Shown: positions 1 to 13,522, counted from the first letter of the stretch. The stretch: 64,000 nt of DNA from Zoroaster sp. YZ-2022 (GCA_029582265.1 CM055830.1:25575619-25639618); one strand, 5' to 3'. Made by a program: numbers and translations. The notes: generated by a model from the letters alone, not told the origin.

Positions 1-1668
1 AAAAGGTCGCTCAAGGTTGGAGCTTCTATAAAGACAAGTAATTAGGAGTTAATTGGAGACAATACCAACTTGAGACAAAATAACTTGCTTACTATCATCT
101 TAAAACCAATTAAGCTTTTAGATAAGAATTCGCTCAGTTTATTTTCTGCTATGAATGAGAGTATGTCATATACCAGTATGTCGCATATGGGTTTGCATAG
201 TAAGGAAACAAAATTAATTCAAATCCTGGCATCAGCTACCCATAGGCTTATTTTTGTTTCTCATGCAAACACATTATTTCTAAAATTAGATAAAACTCTA
301 CTACAGGGTAATACTGAAACATCGTAAGAGACTGCAGCTGAATAGCTACCAACTTGGAATATCATCATAGAGAGAAAGATCCAAACACAACAGTAAGTAA
401 AACGTTGAAGAACAATTAATTTTTAGGGTATTATAATCAAGTAATACTAAACAAATCAATGGCGAAGAAGAAAGACGCAGATTTACTTTTTCATCAGCGA
501 CACTGGTTGCACCATCAGTAAACATGGATCGGACTAGCATGAATGTCAGATATTTGTATTAGTGAATTAACTGTCATGACTGTACTGAAGGAAAGGTACA
601 AGAGTTTCTACGAGTATTCTTACTTTCACATTTAACAACCAACCTATGAAAGTTTCACACGACAAAATAGTGAAAAGCATATACATGCACTTCAAATTCA
701 TTGGATCATGGAATTTTGATCTTAATATTAAGAAGTTTTTGGGATTTATTTTACTGATTTTACTTTAATGGTAGTATATATATGCAAAAGATACCGTCAA
801 CTTTACATCATGTAAGTGTTATGTAAAGCTGTGATAAATGGTTCAGTTCAAATGTTTAAATGTAAATGAAATATTGAAAACTTCGTTTGATATCAATGTG
901 AACAACAACTTGCAACCTTTAAGCAGTACGTATTATTGTATATAATAATATGATTTTAACTCTCAAAAACGAAAATTTTAAATTTGTATTTTCAGCTGCG
1001 AACTGACTTAAACAATTACAAGAAATCGTTTTAAAAGCTTTTAACAGGATCAAATCGCTTTACAACAAAAAGAAAAACTCAATCTCAAGCAGAAGCTAGG
1101 CATAAACTTTAGAAATTTTGGATTGATGAGGATTCTCTGATGTGTAATGGAATTTTGTTCATTTCTTTGGGCGTGTAACTAAAAATGTTTTGTCACCGGT
1201 GCCGTTTGTTTTTTATTGTTACATATAGTTAACGTGGGTTTTGTCAGATGTAGAACTAATTCCCTTCCTACCCGATTCATGACAGTAGTTCAGCTATGCA
1301 GGAGAGAGCTATACCCTGTTGAGACTTGGTAGTGATTTGAAAAGGATATAAAGTTGAGTGGTAACCAGTATAGCTGCTGAATAAAGCCTGAAGCATATCC
1401 TAAACGGTCAATTGAAAATACAAGCCTGGCAGCATGATTTTTGGAGTGTGTTCTGCTCACACTAACACCATACAACAATAATTGCAGCAGTCACTGCGAG
1501 AGGTGATGATGCGAAAACAGAGTAGGGTGGAGAAGGATGAACGAGTAAGGCTGATAGGGTCATTGTCACCTGGGTGCTCCTAATGGTACGCAGGCAATCT
1601 CAATCATATGTACCTGAGAGGACTTTTAGTATTACCTGGGTACCATTGGTGAGTAGGTAGTACCCTGG
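1..1668. repeat. Segmental duplication I, copy 1, left half
   Basis: Non-coding sequence matching 20912-23658 in the same orientation over nearly its whole length, with scattered substitutions and small indels. It runs off the left edge. Landmarks shared with copy 2 are the opening 'aaaaggtcgctcaaggttgg', the stretch around 160-230, and the 'acctgggtaccattggtgag' just before the hAT insertion. Copy 2 has an extra 1.1-kb element (21232-22327) at a point equal to about 288-299 here. Short open frames occur but show no codon structure or recognisable domain, so I call no gene. Confidence 0.9.
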
Positions 1669-1780
1669 CAGCGGCGTAGCCACGGGGGGCCTGGGGGGCA
1701 CGTGCCCCCACAAATTTCCAGTGCCCCCAGGTGCCCCCCATGAAAAACCCTCATAGTGCCCCAAAAAACAGAAAAGATAA

Positions 1781-3640
1781 AGACTAGATATAAGTTTTTG
1801 TCACAACAAAAACAAGGTGTTCGGTTGAAGTTAAAATGGTTACGTCATCAATTCGAAGTGTTGGAGAAGTCAAATGTTAACGTCTGTTGAAGTTCTCGCG
1901 AGAAGTTTATTTGAATACAATACAATACTGAATTTAGAAATTATTTTAATATTAAACTTTGACTTCCGGTTTGGACAGGAAGTAAGGTCAAATTGGGGTC
2001 ACCTTTGTGTAAATACTTTTGACAATTAACAATCTGTACAATGGTATAAAAATGTCAATTTACCTCCTGTGGTTGTTGAGATATGATTTTTTTAAATGTT
2101 AAACTTTGACTTCCGGTTTGGACAGGAAGTAAGGTCAAATTGGGGTCACCTTTTTGTAAATATTTTTTGACAATTAACGATCTGTACAATGGTACAACAA
2201 TTGTGAATTTACCTCTGTGGTTGTTGAGATATGATTTTTTTAAATGTTAAACTTTGACTTCCGGTTTGGACAGGAGCGGCAATAAGGTCAAATGGGTCAT
2301 GTTTTTGTAAATATTTTCGACAATTAACAATCTATACAATAGTGCAACAAATGTCCATTTACCTGTTGTGGTTGTTGGAGATATGAATTTTTAAATATTA
2401 AACTTTGACTTCCGGTTTGGAAGGAAGGTCAAATCGGGGTACCACAACTGGAGTTTCATCTACTTGTTAAGTTCTAAGTACATGCCAAGTTTCAAGTTCA
2501 TGAAGTTTGCAAGTATGTTTTTGTTTGCGGACAAGAAGGGGGAGAAGAAGGAGAAGAAGAAGAAGAAGAAGAAGTAAAAACTAGATAAGTTTTTTTGCAA
2601 CAAAACAAAGTGTCTGGTTGAAGTTAAAATATTTTTGGTTACGTCATCAATTCCTAAGTGTTGGAGAAGTCAAAAACGTCTGTTGAAGTTCTCGCGAGAA
2701 GTTTATTTGAATACAATACAATACTAATTTAGAAATTATTTCAATATTAAACTTTGACTCCGGTTTGACACAGGAAGTAAGGTCAAATTCAGTCCTTTGT
2801 GTAAATAACTTTGACAATTACCAATCTGTACAATGGCACAAAAATGTCAATTTACCTCCTATGGTTGTTGAGATATGATTTTTAAAATATATTAAACTTT
2901 TTCACTTCGGTTTGGAGGGGAAAGTAAGGTAAATTGGGGTATAAATTTTTGACAATTAACGATCTGTAATAATGGTACAAAAATTTGAAATTTTACCTCT
3001 TGTGGTTGTTGAGATATGATTTTTGAAATATTAAACTTTGACTCCGGTTTGGACAGGAAGTAAGGTCAAATTAGGGGCACCTTTTGAAAATATTTTTCGA
3101 CAATTAACGATCTGTACAATGGGTGCCAAAATTTGTGAATTTACCTTGTGGTTGTTGAGATATGATGTTTTTAAATGTTAAACTTTGACTTCCGGTTTGG
3201 ACAGGAAGTAAGATCAAATTGGGGTCACCGTTTTGTAAATATTTTTCGACAATTAACGATCTGTACAATAGTACAAAAATTGTGAATTTACCTCTTCTGG
3301 TTGTTGAGATATTTTTTTAAATTATTAACTTTGACTTCCGGTTTGACAGGAAGTAAGGTCAAATGGGGTCACCTTTTTTTAAAAATAATTTTGACAATTA
3401 CCAATCTGTACAATGGTAAACATTTTGAGTTTACCTCTTGTGGTTGTTGAGATATTTTTTTTTAAATATTAAACTTTTGACTTCGGTTTGGACAGGAAGT
3501 AAGGTCAAATTTGGGGTCACCACAACTCGTCTTTCATCTACTTGTTAAGTTCTAAAAGTACATGCAAGTTTGAAGTTCATGTGAAATTTGCAAGTATGTT
3601 TTTGTAGACAATCTATTTTTGCGTAAAGACCACTAAAGCT
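1781..3640 (+). repeat. Satellite modules 1 and 2 (about 150-bp units)
   Basis: Two consecutive modules. Each starts with a leader hairpin (about 1783-1835 and 2580-2625) followed by a GGTGTTCG-like motif. Units of about 150 bp follow, carrying 'actttgacttccggtttgg', 'aggaagtaaggtca' and 'ggttgttgagatatgatt'. A tail containing 'catctacttgttaagttct' ends the module; in module 1 it also has a GAA-rich run near 2540-2573. Module 1 has about four units and module 2 about six. Copies here carry many one-base indels compared with the cleaner units at 31-33 kb, through age or poor consensus. Confidence 0.9.
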
Positions 3641-4130
3641 GTATAGCGCCCCATGGTTTGTATTTCTAACGAATGTGGGTCATTATGTATGTTGGCTTGA
3701 CGTCATCATGACGTCATGTGTTTTTTTAAATGACGTTTTATCTGTTAAGGTCTAACTATGTGAAGTTTGAAGGGTTTTTTTAAACTTGGGAAGTATGTTT
3801 TTATGCGGACAAAGATGGGGAGAAGAAAAGTAAAAAACCAAAATAAATAATTAGAGCTTAAGTTTGTTAGAACAAACACACGGTGTTCGAGTCTACTTCC
3901 GGTTCAATCAAATTATCATCGATGATGTCAATATCATACTGTGCAAGGGTTTATCATCTTTATAATAACAATATCAATTTTGCGTTAGAATGTGTTGAAT
4001 TTGAACTTCCTGTTTGGACAGGAAGTAAAGGTCACATTAGGTGGTTTGAAGGTCATATGACCTCATGATTATGAAAAAATAACAAATTTGTCAACTTATA
4101 CATTAAATTGAAGCTATGAGATATGACCTT
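3641..4130 (+). repeat. Divergent satellite module remnant
   Basis: A diverged tail segment (GACGTCATCATGACGTCATG near 3699-3718, a second 'gcggacaaagatggggagaag' near 3796) leads to another leader hairpin near 3850-3885, with arms GTTTGTT/AACAAAC followed by CGGTGTTCGAG. One highly diverged unit follows, still holding 'cctgtttggacaggaagtaa'. No coding potential is seen. Confidence 0.6.
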
Positions 4131-4819
4131 TTAAAAATTTGTAAAAATTGTTACTGTGTGCTACTAATTGACAATTGGCAAGCATTTATGATAACTCATT
4201 TCACAAGAATTACAAGTTATTAATGTAAGGAATTCAATTGTGTTTTTTGTTTTCTAATAGGTCATTTAGTTCTTGAGATATTGGCTGTTGGGAAATTTGT
4301 GAGATTTAAGCAGTAAATTAGAAATTAACAAGTGTGACTGAACACAATGTTTTATTTTAAATATTGACACTAGCCCAACACATGCTTTTTCAAAAAAAAC
4401 CATGCTAGATGATAAATCAACATTAAAATCACTCATATGAAAATAGTTTGCCAGGGTTGTGGGTAGCAGATCAACCTATTCAACGTTATTATGGGCATAA
4501 AGTCACAAAGTTGTTTAGGATAGAAGGACTACATATATAGTAACTGGATTTAAACTTGGCTACAACTAAAGGCAGAAGTGTGGGTTAAATTGTTTGGGGT
4601 AGTTTGGGGTTACTGGAAGGCACCGGAAGCATGGAAATATATACCATAAATATTTCCCCTTTCCTTTCTCCTTCAGCTAATTAGCTTTTCATTAAAAAAC
4701 AAGCTTATAACTACTACATGATAAAGTTGGAAGAAAGCTTTGCATCCGTGCTTTCCATCTTCCACTGCCCTCCGCAGAAGAGTTTTTGTCAAAAGTAAAT
4801 AATTCCCAATTCAAACAAA
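4131..4819. other. Unique AT-rich stretch inside the hAT element
   Basis: About 690 bp of AT-rich sequence between the satellite modules and the 710-bp tandem array. I see no long frame, no RNA gene and no repeat shared with the rest of the window. Confidence 0.5.
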
Positions 4820-7800
4820 ATTAAATGTAATTATATCCACTGGATCAAATCATACGATAATTGGTTGCCCTTTTTTCACTTTGTTGTTGAAAACCTCAAT
4901 TTTAGATTTAAATGAAGCCAACATTGGTATTTATCTCTTGTTATTAAGTCTTGTACAAAAAAAAAATTAATCTTTATTTATAATATACTTCACTTTCAAT
5001 TTAAGTTTATAACAAAAATATAATGATAAATTGACAATGATAGTGACACTGTAATCAAGCATCTCCTTATTGTGACATGCTTATAAACTGTCTTTTGTTT
5101 TCACCTATACTGCAAATAATTAAAAAAATGTAAATACAATTTGAAAACAAATTCTACATTGAGTTTTACATTTTCAAGGTTGTACACATGATTGGCAAAA
5201 TGTCTGTGGCTGCATCCATACTACAGAATTACAACCTAAAGATCAGATGCCATTTTGTACATAAATTGTTAGACATTGAAATAATCAGAGTTGTATGGGT
5301 GCTTGTAAATTGCTAATAAAGCAATGAAATACATATTTATTTTAACTGTCTGTTGGGTTTCATGACTTGACTTTTGGTTACACACTTCCTCCCCCACAAT
5401 CAATTGAAACCACTTTGTTGACCTGTTTAACCTACTTGTAACAATCTAGAAAATAGTGTACATGGTCTTGCCAATGTAACAAGTGAAATGACTTCAGTGT
5501 AAATGAACCCAACCATGATCCTTTGTTGACAAGAAAACAGAATATATATCCACTGGATCAAATCTGATAATTGGTTGCCATTTTCACTTTGTTTATGAAA
5601 ACCTTCAATTTTAGATTTAAATGGGCCCAACATTGGTATTTATCTCTTGGTATTAAGTCTTGTAACAATTAATTTAATATTTATATAATACTTCACTTTC
5701 AGGTTAAGTTTATAACAAAAATATAATGATAAATTGACAATGATAGTGACACTGTAATCAAGCATCTCCTTATTGTGACATGCTTATAAACTGTCTTTGT
5801 TTTCACCTATACCGCAAATAATTAAAAATTATTTATAAAATTTGAAAACAAATTATACATTGAATTTTTTTTACTTTTCAAGGCTGTACACATGATTGGC
5901 AAAATGTCTGTAAAGATCAGATGCATTTTGTACATAAATTGTTAGACATTGAAATAATCAAAGAGTTGTATGGGTGCTTGTAAATTGCTAATAAAGCAAT
6001 GAAAATACATATTTATTTTAACTGTGTTAGTTTCATGACTTGACTTTTGTGGTTACACAATTCCACCCTCCCCCACCAATCAATTTGAAACCACTTTTGT
6101 TGACCTGTTTGAACCTACTTGTAACCAATCTAAAAATGAGTGTACATGGTCTTACACACATGTAACAAGTGTAAATGACTTCAGTGTAAATGAGACCCAA
6201 CCATGATCCTCTTGTTGACAAGAAAACAGAATATATATCCACTGGATCAATCTGATCCTCAATTGGTTGCCATTTTCACTTTGTTTATGGAAAAATCTTC
6301 TTTCAATTTTAGATTTAAATGAAGCCAAACGATTAGTATTTATCTCTTGGTATTAAGTCTTGTACAAAATAAAAAAATAGAATTTAATCTTATATTATAT
6401 AATATACTTCACTTTCAGGTTAAGTTTATAACAAAAAATAATGATAAATTGACAATGATAGTGACGTAATCAAGATCTGCCTGTTGTGACATGCTTATAA
6501 ACTGTCTTTGTTTTCACCTATACTGCAAATAATTAAAAATTATTTATAAAATTTGAAAACAAATTATACATTGATTTTTTAACTTTTCAGGTTACACATG
6601 ATATGGCAAAATGTCTATAAAGATCAGATGCCATTTGTATACATAAATTCGTTAGACATTGAAATAATCAAAGAGTTGTATGGGTGCTTTGCAAATTGCT
6701 AATAAAGCAATGAAATACATACCTTTATTTTTAACTGTCTGTTGGGTTTCATGACTTGACTCCTTTTGTGGTACACACTTCCTCCCCATAATCAATTGAA
6801 ACCACTTTGTTGACCTGTTTAACCCTATATGTACTTGTGAACTAATAACGAAATGCAGTGTACATGGTCTTTACATGTAACAAGTGAAATGACTTCAGTG
6901 TAAATAAACCCAAAACCATGATCCTTGTTGACAAGAAAACAGAATATATATCTACTGGATCAAATCTGATAATTGGTTGCCTCTTTCACTTTGTTTATGG
7001 AATAACCTTTCAATTTTAGATTTAAATGAAGCCAACATTGGTAAAATTGACTATCTTGCATTAAGTCTTGTACAAAATACATTTAATCTTTATTTATAAT
7101 ATACTTTACTTTCAGTGTTAAGTTTATAACAAAAGAATAATAGATTGAAAATTGACAATGATAGTGACACTGTAATCACATCATTCCTTATTGTGACATG
7201 CTTATAAACTGTCTTATTTTCCACCTATACTGCAAATAATTAAAAAATAATGTATACAATTTGAAAACAGAATTCTACATTGAGTTTACATTTTAAAGCA
7301 GGGTTGTACACATGATTGGCAAAATGTCTGTTAACTGCATCCATTACCATGTTCAGAATTACAACCTAAAAGATCAGATGCCATTTTTGTTACATAAATT
7401 GTTAGAGCATTGAAATAATCAGAGTTGTATGGGTGCTTGTAACTGCTAATAAAGCAATGAAATACATATTTATTTTAATCTGTCTGTTGGTCATGACTTG
7501 ATTCTTTTGTAGTTTACACACTTCCCCCCCACAATCAATTGAAAACACTTGTTGACCTGTTTTCCCACTTGTAACCAATCTAGAAATCGAGTGTACATGG
7601 TCTTACACATGTAACAAGTGAAAAGACTTCAGTCGTAAATGAACTCCAACCATGATCCTTTGTTATGCTGACAAGAAAACAGAATATATATCCACTGGTT
7701 CAAATTCTGATAATTGCGTACTCATGCCATTTTCACTTTGTTTATGGAAAACAACTTCAAATTTTAGATTTAAATAAAGCCAACATTGGTATTTATCTCT

Positions 7801-9850
7801 TGGTATTAAGTCTTTGTACAACAAAATTAATTTAAATCTAATTATTTATAATATCTTCTACTTTCAGTGTTAAGTTTATAACAAAAATATAATGATAAAT
7901 TGACAATGATAGTGACACTATCGTAATCAAGCATCTCCCTTATTGTGACATGCTTATAAACCTATTTGTTTTCACACCTATACCGCAAATAATTAAAAAA
8001 TTATTTATAAAATTTGAAAACAAATTATACATTGATTTTTTAATTTTGCAAGGTGTACATGACATGATTGGCAAAATGTCTGTGAATCAGATGCCAGATG
8101 GGCTTTAGTATATAAATTGTTGAACATTAAATAATCAAAGAGTTGGATGGTGTGCTTGGCAATAAAGCTAATAAAATGAAATACATATTATTTTGAACTG
8201 TATTTGGGTTTCATGACTTGACTCTTTGTGGTTACACACCCCTCCCCACAATCAATTGGAAACCACTTTGTTGGACCTGTTTAACCTACCTTGTAACCAA
8301 TCTAGAAATGAGTGTACATGGTCTTATACATGTAATAAGTGAAATGACTTCAGTGTAAATGAACCCAACCATGGTATCCTTTGACAAGAAAACATGAATA
8401 TATATCCACTGGATCAAATCTGATAATTGGGTTGCACATTTTCACTTTGTTTATGGGAAAGCAACCTTCAATTTTAGATTTAGAATGAAGCCAACATTGT
8501 ATTTATCTTTGGTATTAAGTCTTTGTACAAAATAAATTTAAATTCCCTTTATTTATATACTCTTACCACTTTTCAGGTTAAGTTTATAACAAAAATATAA
8601 TGATAAATTGACAATGATAGTGACACTGTAATCAAGCATCTCCTTGTTGTGACATGCTTATAAACTGTCTTTGTTTTCACCTATATGCCCAAACCGCAAT
8701 AATGTAAAAAATTATTTATAAAATTTGAAAAAAATTATACATTGATTTTTTAACTTTCAAGAGTTGTACATATGATTGGCAAAATGTTACTGTAAAGATC
8801 AGATGCCATTTTGTACATTTTAAAATTGTTGAACATTGAAATAATCAAAAAAGAGTTAGTATAGGTGCTGTAAATTAAGCTAATAAAACAATGAAATACA
8901 TATTTATTTTAACTGTCTATTGGGTTCAAACTTGGATCTTTTGCAGGTTACACACTCTCCCCTAACAATCAATTGAAAGTCCACTTTGTTGGACCCTGTT
9001 TTAACTCTATATGCCCCTTGTAACCAATCTAGAAATAGTGTACATGGTCTTACACATGTAACAAGTGGGAAATGACTTCAGTGTAAATAAACCCAACCAT
9101 GGATCCTTTGTTGACAAAAAGAAAACAGAATTATATATCTACTGGATCAAATCTGATAATTGGTTGTCCCTTTTCACTTTGTTTATGGAATAACCTTTCA
9201 ATTTTAGATTTAAATGAAGCCAACATTGGTATTTATCTCTTGGTATTAAGTCTTGTACAAAAATAATTTTAATCTTTATTTATAATATACTTTACTTTCA
9301 GGTTAAGTTTATAACAAAAAATATATAATTGATGTTAAATTGACAATGATATGACACTGTAATCAAGCATCTCCTTATTGCATTAGTGCTTATAAACTGT
9401 GCTTTGTTTTCACCTATACTGCAAATAATTAAAAATAATGTATAAAATTCTGAAAACAAATTTTTAACATGATGATTTTTCATTTTCATACACACAGGGT
9501 TGGTAAATGTTTGGCAAAATGTCTGTAGCTGCATATACTACAGAATTACAAACCTAAAGATCAGATGCCATTTTGTACATAAATTGTTAGACATTGAAAT
9601 AATCAAAGCAGTTGTATGGATGCTTGTAAATTGCTAATTCAATGAAGCAATGAAATACGTATTTATTTTACACGGCCTTTGTCTGTTGGGTTCCCTCCAT
9701 AACAATTGAAACCACTTTGTTGACCTGGTTACCCTCCCAACCTAATTGTAAACAACCTAGAAATGAGGTACATGGTCTTACACATGTAACAAGTGAAATG
9801 ACTTCAGTTTAAATGAACCCAACCATGATCCTAATTGTAAACAATCCAAA
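4820..9850. repeat. Tandem array of about seven 690-735-bp units
   Basis: The phrase 'atatatcc/tactgg(a)tcaaat' recurs near 4834, 5545, 6233, 6951, 7685, 8397 and 9131, giving periods of about 690-735 bp. Each unit runs through 'gccattttcactttgtttatg', 'caattttagatttaaatgaa', 'gataaattgacaatgatagt', 'ctaataaagcaatgaaatac' and 'ggtcttacacatgtaacaag'. Copies are highly similar but carry many single-base indels, which argues against coding. The last copy decays at 9650-9850. The array lies wholly inside the hAT element. Confidence 0.92.
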
Positions 9851-9960
9851 TGACAGGCGGTCTTGTAAGAAGGAAACAACGGCAAACAAACCATAACTTT
9901 GTTGATAAGAAAACAGAATCAACCGCATTTATAGGCACAATGTACGTTTGTAAGGCATGA

Positions 9961-10260
9961 TTAGTGACAGTCGAATGGGTGACATTCAGGTTGGTTGAAT
10001 CGGTAATTTAGAATAAAATGTTCTGCCCCTCCCCCAAGTTTTGTTGGATGGCATACCGCTACTGGTGAGAACCAAACACATTTGGGTTTTTTCTCAAAAT
10101 TCTTGCACTCTATAGATTGCATCCAAGAATAGAATCCTTCATTAGGTCGAAAAATGTAAATTGCAGCAACAAAGTATAAGGGGCCCATATTACCAATTCC
10201 ATTGACTGACGACTGGTGCTCATTGTGTCGAAAATCACACCCAGCATCAATTCTGCATAG
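9961..10260 (-). CDS. Exon-like open frame, unknown protein
   Basis: On the minus strand a frame stays open from a plausible splice acceptor (pyrimidine-containing tract ending 'taccttcag', AG at 10262-10261) to a TAA at 9963-9961, about 99 codons. The residues look protein-like rather than low-complexity: 'FYSWMQSIECKNF' and 'KCVWFSPVAVCHPTK' are visible and Cys/His are frequent, ending 'PECHPFDCH'. I do not recognise a family. It lies in the unique part of the hAT element, so it could be the last exon of a captured host gene or a chance frame. A second minus-strand frame at 10562-10795 does not join to it in phase with the obvious splice sites. Confidence 0.22.
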   Translation of the reverse strand, partial: LCRIDAGCDFRHNEHQSSVNGIGNMGPLYFVAAIYIFRPNEGFYSWMQSIECKNFEKKPKCVWFSPVAVCHPTKLGGGAEHFILNYRFNQPECHPFDCH

Positions 10261-12146
10261 CTGAAGGTAAGACGTTTCGTAACTAAAAAAAAGATTTAAG
10301 ATTGAAAATAGGAGTAAGGGCCAGCATTACATTTAAATAAATGTTGTTTAACTGACATGGATTGAAAGGTATAGTCAGATGAACACCCTTCTTGACCGAA
10401 ATGTCAGTCCTGCTGTTGCAAAAATAATAATAACAAATTATACACTCGTAAACCTAATAATTTTTGTAATAAACAACTATTAAAACTAAACAAAGTTGTC
10501 TAAAGCGCTCATCATTAGTATGAAGACCCTTCTCAAACGATCTGTTAACATAAGTAAGACGTTAAACCATACCACCAGATTGTTGATGACTTGAACAGTT
10601 ACGAAACTGATTTGATGTGGTTTCAACGCCGTGTTGGGGTACCGTTGGCGTGGAACTCAGTTCAAGCCATGATACATCGGACAATATGCGTGTGGTTGAA
10701 CCTGCCCGAGCCATGATACATCGGACAATACAAAAATAATAGGTTTGTTTTATGGAAGTACATGGAATAAAGTATTTGAAATTTCTGAGTCGCACTAATT
10801 TAATGAATGAGGAAATATGTCACAGTGAATATGCTGTAAAAATAATAGGAAGGTTTATAAGTACATGGACCAAGAATAAAGTATTTGAAAATTCTCTATT
10901 GAGTAGTAAATCCTGAGGACGATCAGAGCATACTGATCGAAATGTCAGTTGTAACCTCCAGTTCTTTCAGGACTAATTACTACTCACAAAAGTATTTCAC
11001 ATGGTGTCACCGCAATTAGTCTTACTTGTCTTCTTCACCATGCAAAGCTACAATTTTTCCTAAATGTTATGATTGTTGTTGTAAATATTATTAGTGTCAA
11101 CCAAAAATTATTTAAAGGGTACCTTTGCTCATAAACTCTGGACATGTCAGAGAATATTGCGATACACAATTTATAAAGTACCTGCATGTATTATACATGC
11201 ATGACATTGGTAGACATGTTTTTAATGTTTTCAGGCCTTAAACATTGTTGTTCACTGTTCAGACTATGTTTGTTTAAAAAAAATTAATTAATCAATTATT
11301 TAATTTCACAGAGCTTAACATTAGATATTACACTGATTACATCCAATTGATAACACGTCTAACGTTAGCATCATTTTTTTTAATTCAACTAATTGTACTC
11401 ATGCCTAGGCTTCACTCTCCTAACGTTACAGACTATATTTACCACTATTTCAAAAGAGTCATGGAGGAAAAATCCACGTAAGCATACTTTGTTTACATAA
11501 AACAGGGTACCCGCTAAATTAGTCCCAACGTTTAAAGTAATAGTACCCATTCACTGGCGCCCATACCGTACACATTACTGACTGCACTATCATCAAACTA
11601 TGCATACTGTATGCATCAACCAACGCGTTACAACACATTTGACATGTCTGAAGCCGGTTAAAATGCTTATTTTAAATCAAAGATTCTCGTAAATTTGTCA
11701 TTGCCCAACTTACTCAATTAAGTGTGCATAATAATGTCTGTTTTCAACGATGAAACATCCACTGGTGATAAGAAAAATTCAGAATATAGTGAAAAACTCG
11801 CTTTTGTGGAAGGTTTCTCCGCAGGTCTGCATACACCCAACTGTTGAAACATGTGGCAGTTAATCGATTCAACGACCTCGAAAAGAGCTATTAGGACCTT
11901 TTTCAGAATAAATAGATTATGCTGACATAAAAAGAACCTAAAAGGATTTTAGTCAATCACATAATACATTATGCGAAACGAATTGATCAGGAAACACAAA
12001 TTTTTTCAGGGGGTCACGATAGCCGGGTCAATTACATTTCCGAAACGTTAACGCTCAATTCCTTAAACGTGCATACTAATGAGCACGACCCGCGCTAAAC
12101 TAGACTCAGCAACAGAGGGCGCACTTTTTTAGCGTTGAAACAGCCG

Positions 12147-12185
12147 TGTAACCAAATATCGTGTACTACACGATATTTGGTTACA
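12147..12185. repeat. Perfect 39-bp palindrome
   Basis: Arms TGTAACCAAATATCGTGTA and its exact complement are separated by a single C (12166). It would extrude as a 19-bp stem with almost no loop. It stands alone in the unique core, with no repeat copies in the window. Confidence 0.85.
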
Positions 12186-12513
12186 ATGTATCTACACGTA
12201 CAATCAATATCTACGCTGTTTGCGTGTACGTTGTGCCCATAGCCCAGACTAGCGTATTGCGCCTTGCGGCGCTACACGAACTTTGATTCTTTCATGCAAC
12301 GTATATGAAACGTTTTAAATATTTTACTTTTTAGCGTAATTCGACACCTGATGACGTAATCATGACGTCACAGAAAACGGTTTCGTCTGCTTGTTATGTT
12401 CTGTTCATGTGTTAAGTTTGAAGGCTGTAAATGCTTTGCAAGGATGCCTTTGTTGCCGGACAGTCGCCACTGAGATTAAGTAAAAAAAAAAAAAAAAAAC
12501 AGTACAAAAACAA

Positions 12514-13522
12514 TAGGTGTTCGCGCTGCGCTTTCGAACACCTAAAAACTAGATATAAGTTTTTGTCACAACAAAAACAAGGTGTTCGGTTCAAGTTAAA
12601 ATGGTTACGTCATCAATTCGAAGTGTTGGAGAAGTCAAATGTTAACGTCTGTTGAAGTTCTCGCGAGAAGTTTATTTGAATACAATACAATACTGAATTT
12701 AGAAATTATTTTAATATTAAACTTTGACTTCTGGTTTGGACAGGAAGTAAGGTCAAATTGGGGTCACCTTTGTGTAAATATTTTTGACAATTAACAATCT
12801 GTACAATGGTACAAAAATGTCAATTTACCTCCTGTGGTTGTTCAGATATGATTTTTTTAAATATTAAACTTTCACTTCCGGTTTGGACAGGAAGTAAGGT
12901 CAAATTGGGTTATAAATATTTTTTGACAATTAACGATCTGTATAATGGTACAAAATTTGTGAATTTACCTCTTGTGGTTGTTGAGATATTATTTTTTTTT
13001 AATATTAAACTTTGACTTCCGGTTTGGACAGGAAGTAAGGTCAAATTGGGGTCACCTTTTTGTAAATATTTTTTGACAATTAACGATCTGTACAATGGTA
13101 CAAAAATTGTGAATTTACCTCTTGTGGTTGTTGAGATATGATTTTTTTTTAATGTTAAACTTTGACTTCCGGTTTGGACAGGAAGTAAGGTCAAATTGGG
13201 GTCATGTTTTTGTAAATATTTTTCGACAATTAACAATCTATACAATAGTGCAAAAAATGTCCATTTACCTGTTGTGGTTGTTGAGATATGATTTTTTTTA
13301 ATATTAAACTTTGACTTCCGGTTTGGACAGGAAGTAAGGTCAAATCGGGGTCACTCACAACTGGAGTTTCATCTACTTGTTAAGTTCTAAGTACATGCCA
13401 AGTTTCAAGTTCATGTGAAGTTTGCAAGTATGTTTTTGTTTGCGGACAAGATGGGGGAGAAGAAGAAGAAGAAGAAGAAGATGTAAAAAATAAAAAATAA
13501 AAAATAAACGAACAAAAACAAG
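12514..13522 (+). repeat. Satellite module 4 with preceding hairpin
   Basis: A short hairpin (AGGTGTTCG ... CGAACACCT, 12514-12543) is followed by the leader 'ctagatataagtttttgtca', stem GTTTTTGT/ACAAAAAC, then GGTGTTCGG. About five 150-bp units follow, and the standard tail with (GAA)n ends near 13485. The leader and first units are nearly identical to 1781-2440, so the two ends of the hAT element carry related modules as direct repeats. Confidence 0.9.

Larger units (their letters stand above)
9851..12513. other. Unique core of the hAT element
   Basis: About 2.7 kb not repeated elsewhere in the window. Besides the exon-like frame at 9961-10260, it holds a 22-bp direct repeat (ATTGTCCGATG... 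near 10669-10735) and a perfect palindrome at 12147-12185. A short plus-strand frame begins at an ATG at 11734 and reads 30 codons to a GCAG|GT donor-like site at 11824. GC is higher and CpGs are present toward 12000-12300, unlike the satellite flanks. No transposase domain is visible in any frame. Confidence 0.5.

Noticed and set aside
1669..1790. C/G-rich end considered as a CpG island or promoter
   Set aside because: It matches the subterminal composition of a hAT-type terminus and has no associated gene.
3699..3725. GACGTCATCATGACGTCATG as a CRE-type enhancer
   Set aside because: The motif recurs in diverged satellite tails (12.35, 35.08, 36.30 kb); without nearby genes it is better explained as part of the repeat.
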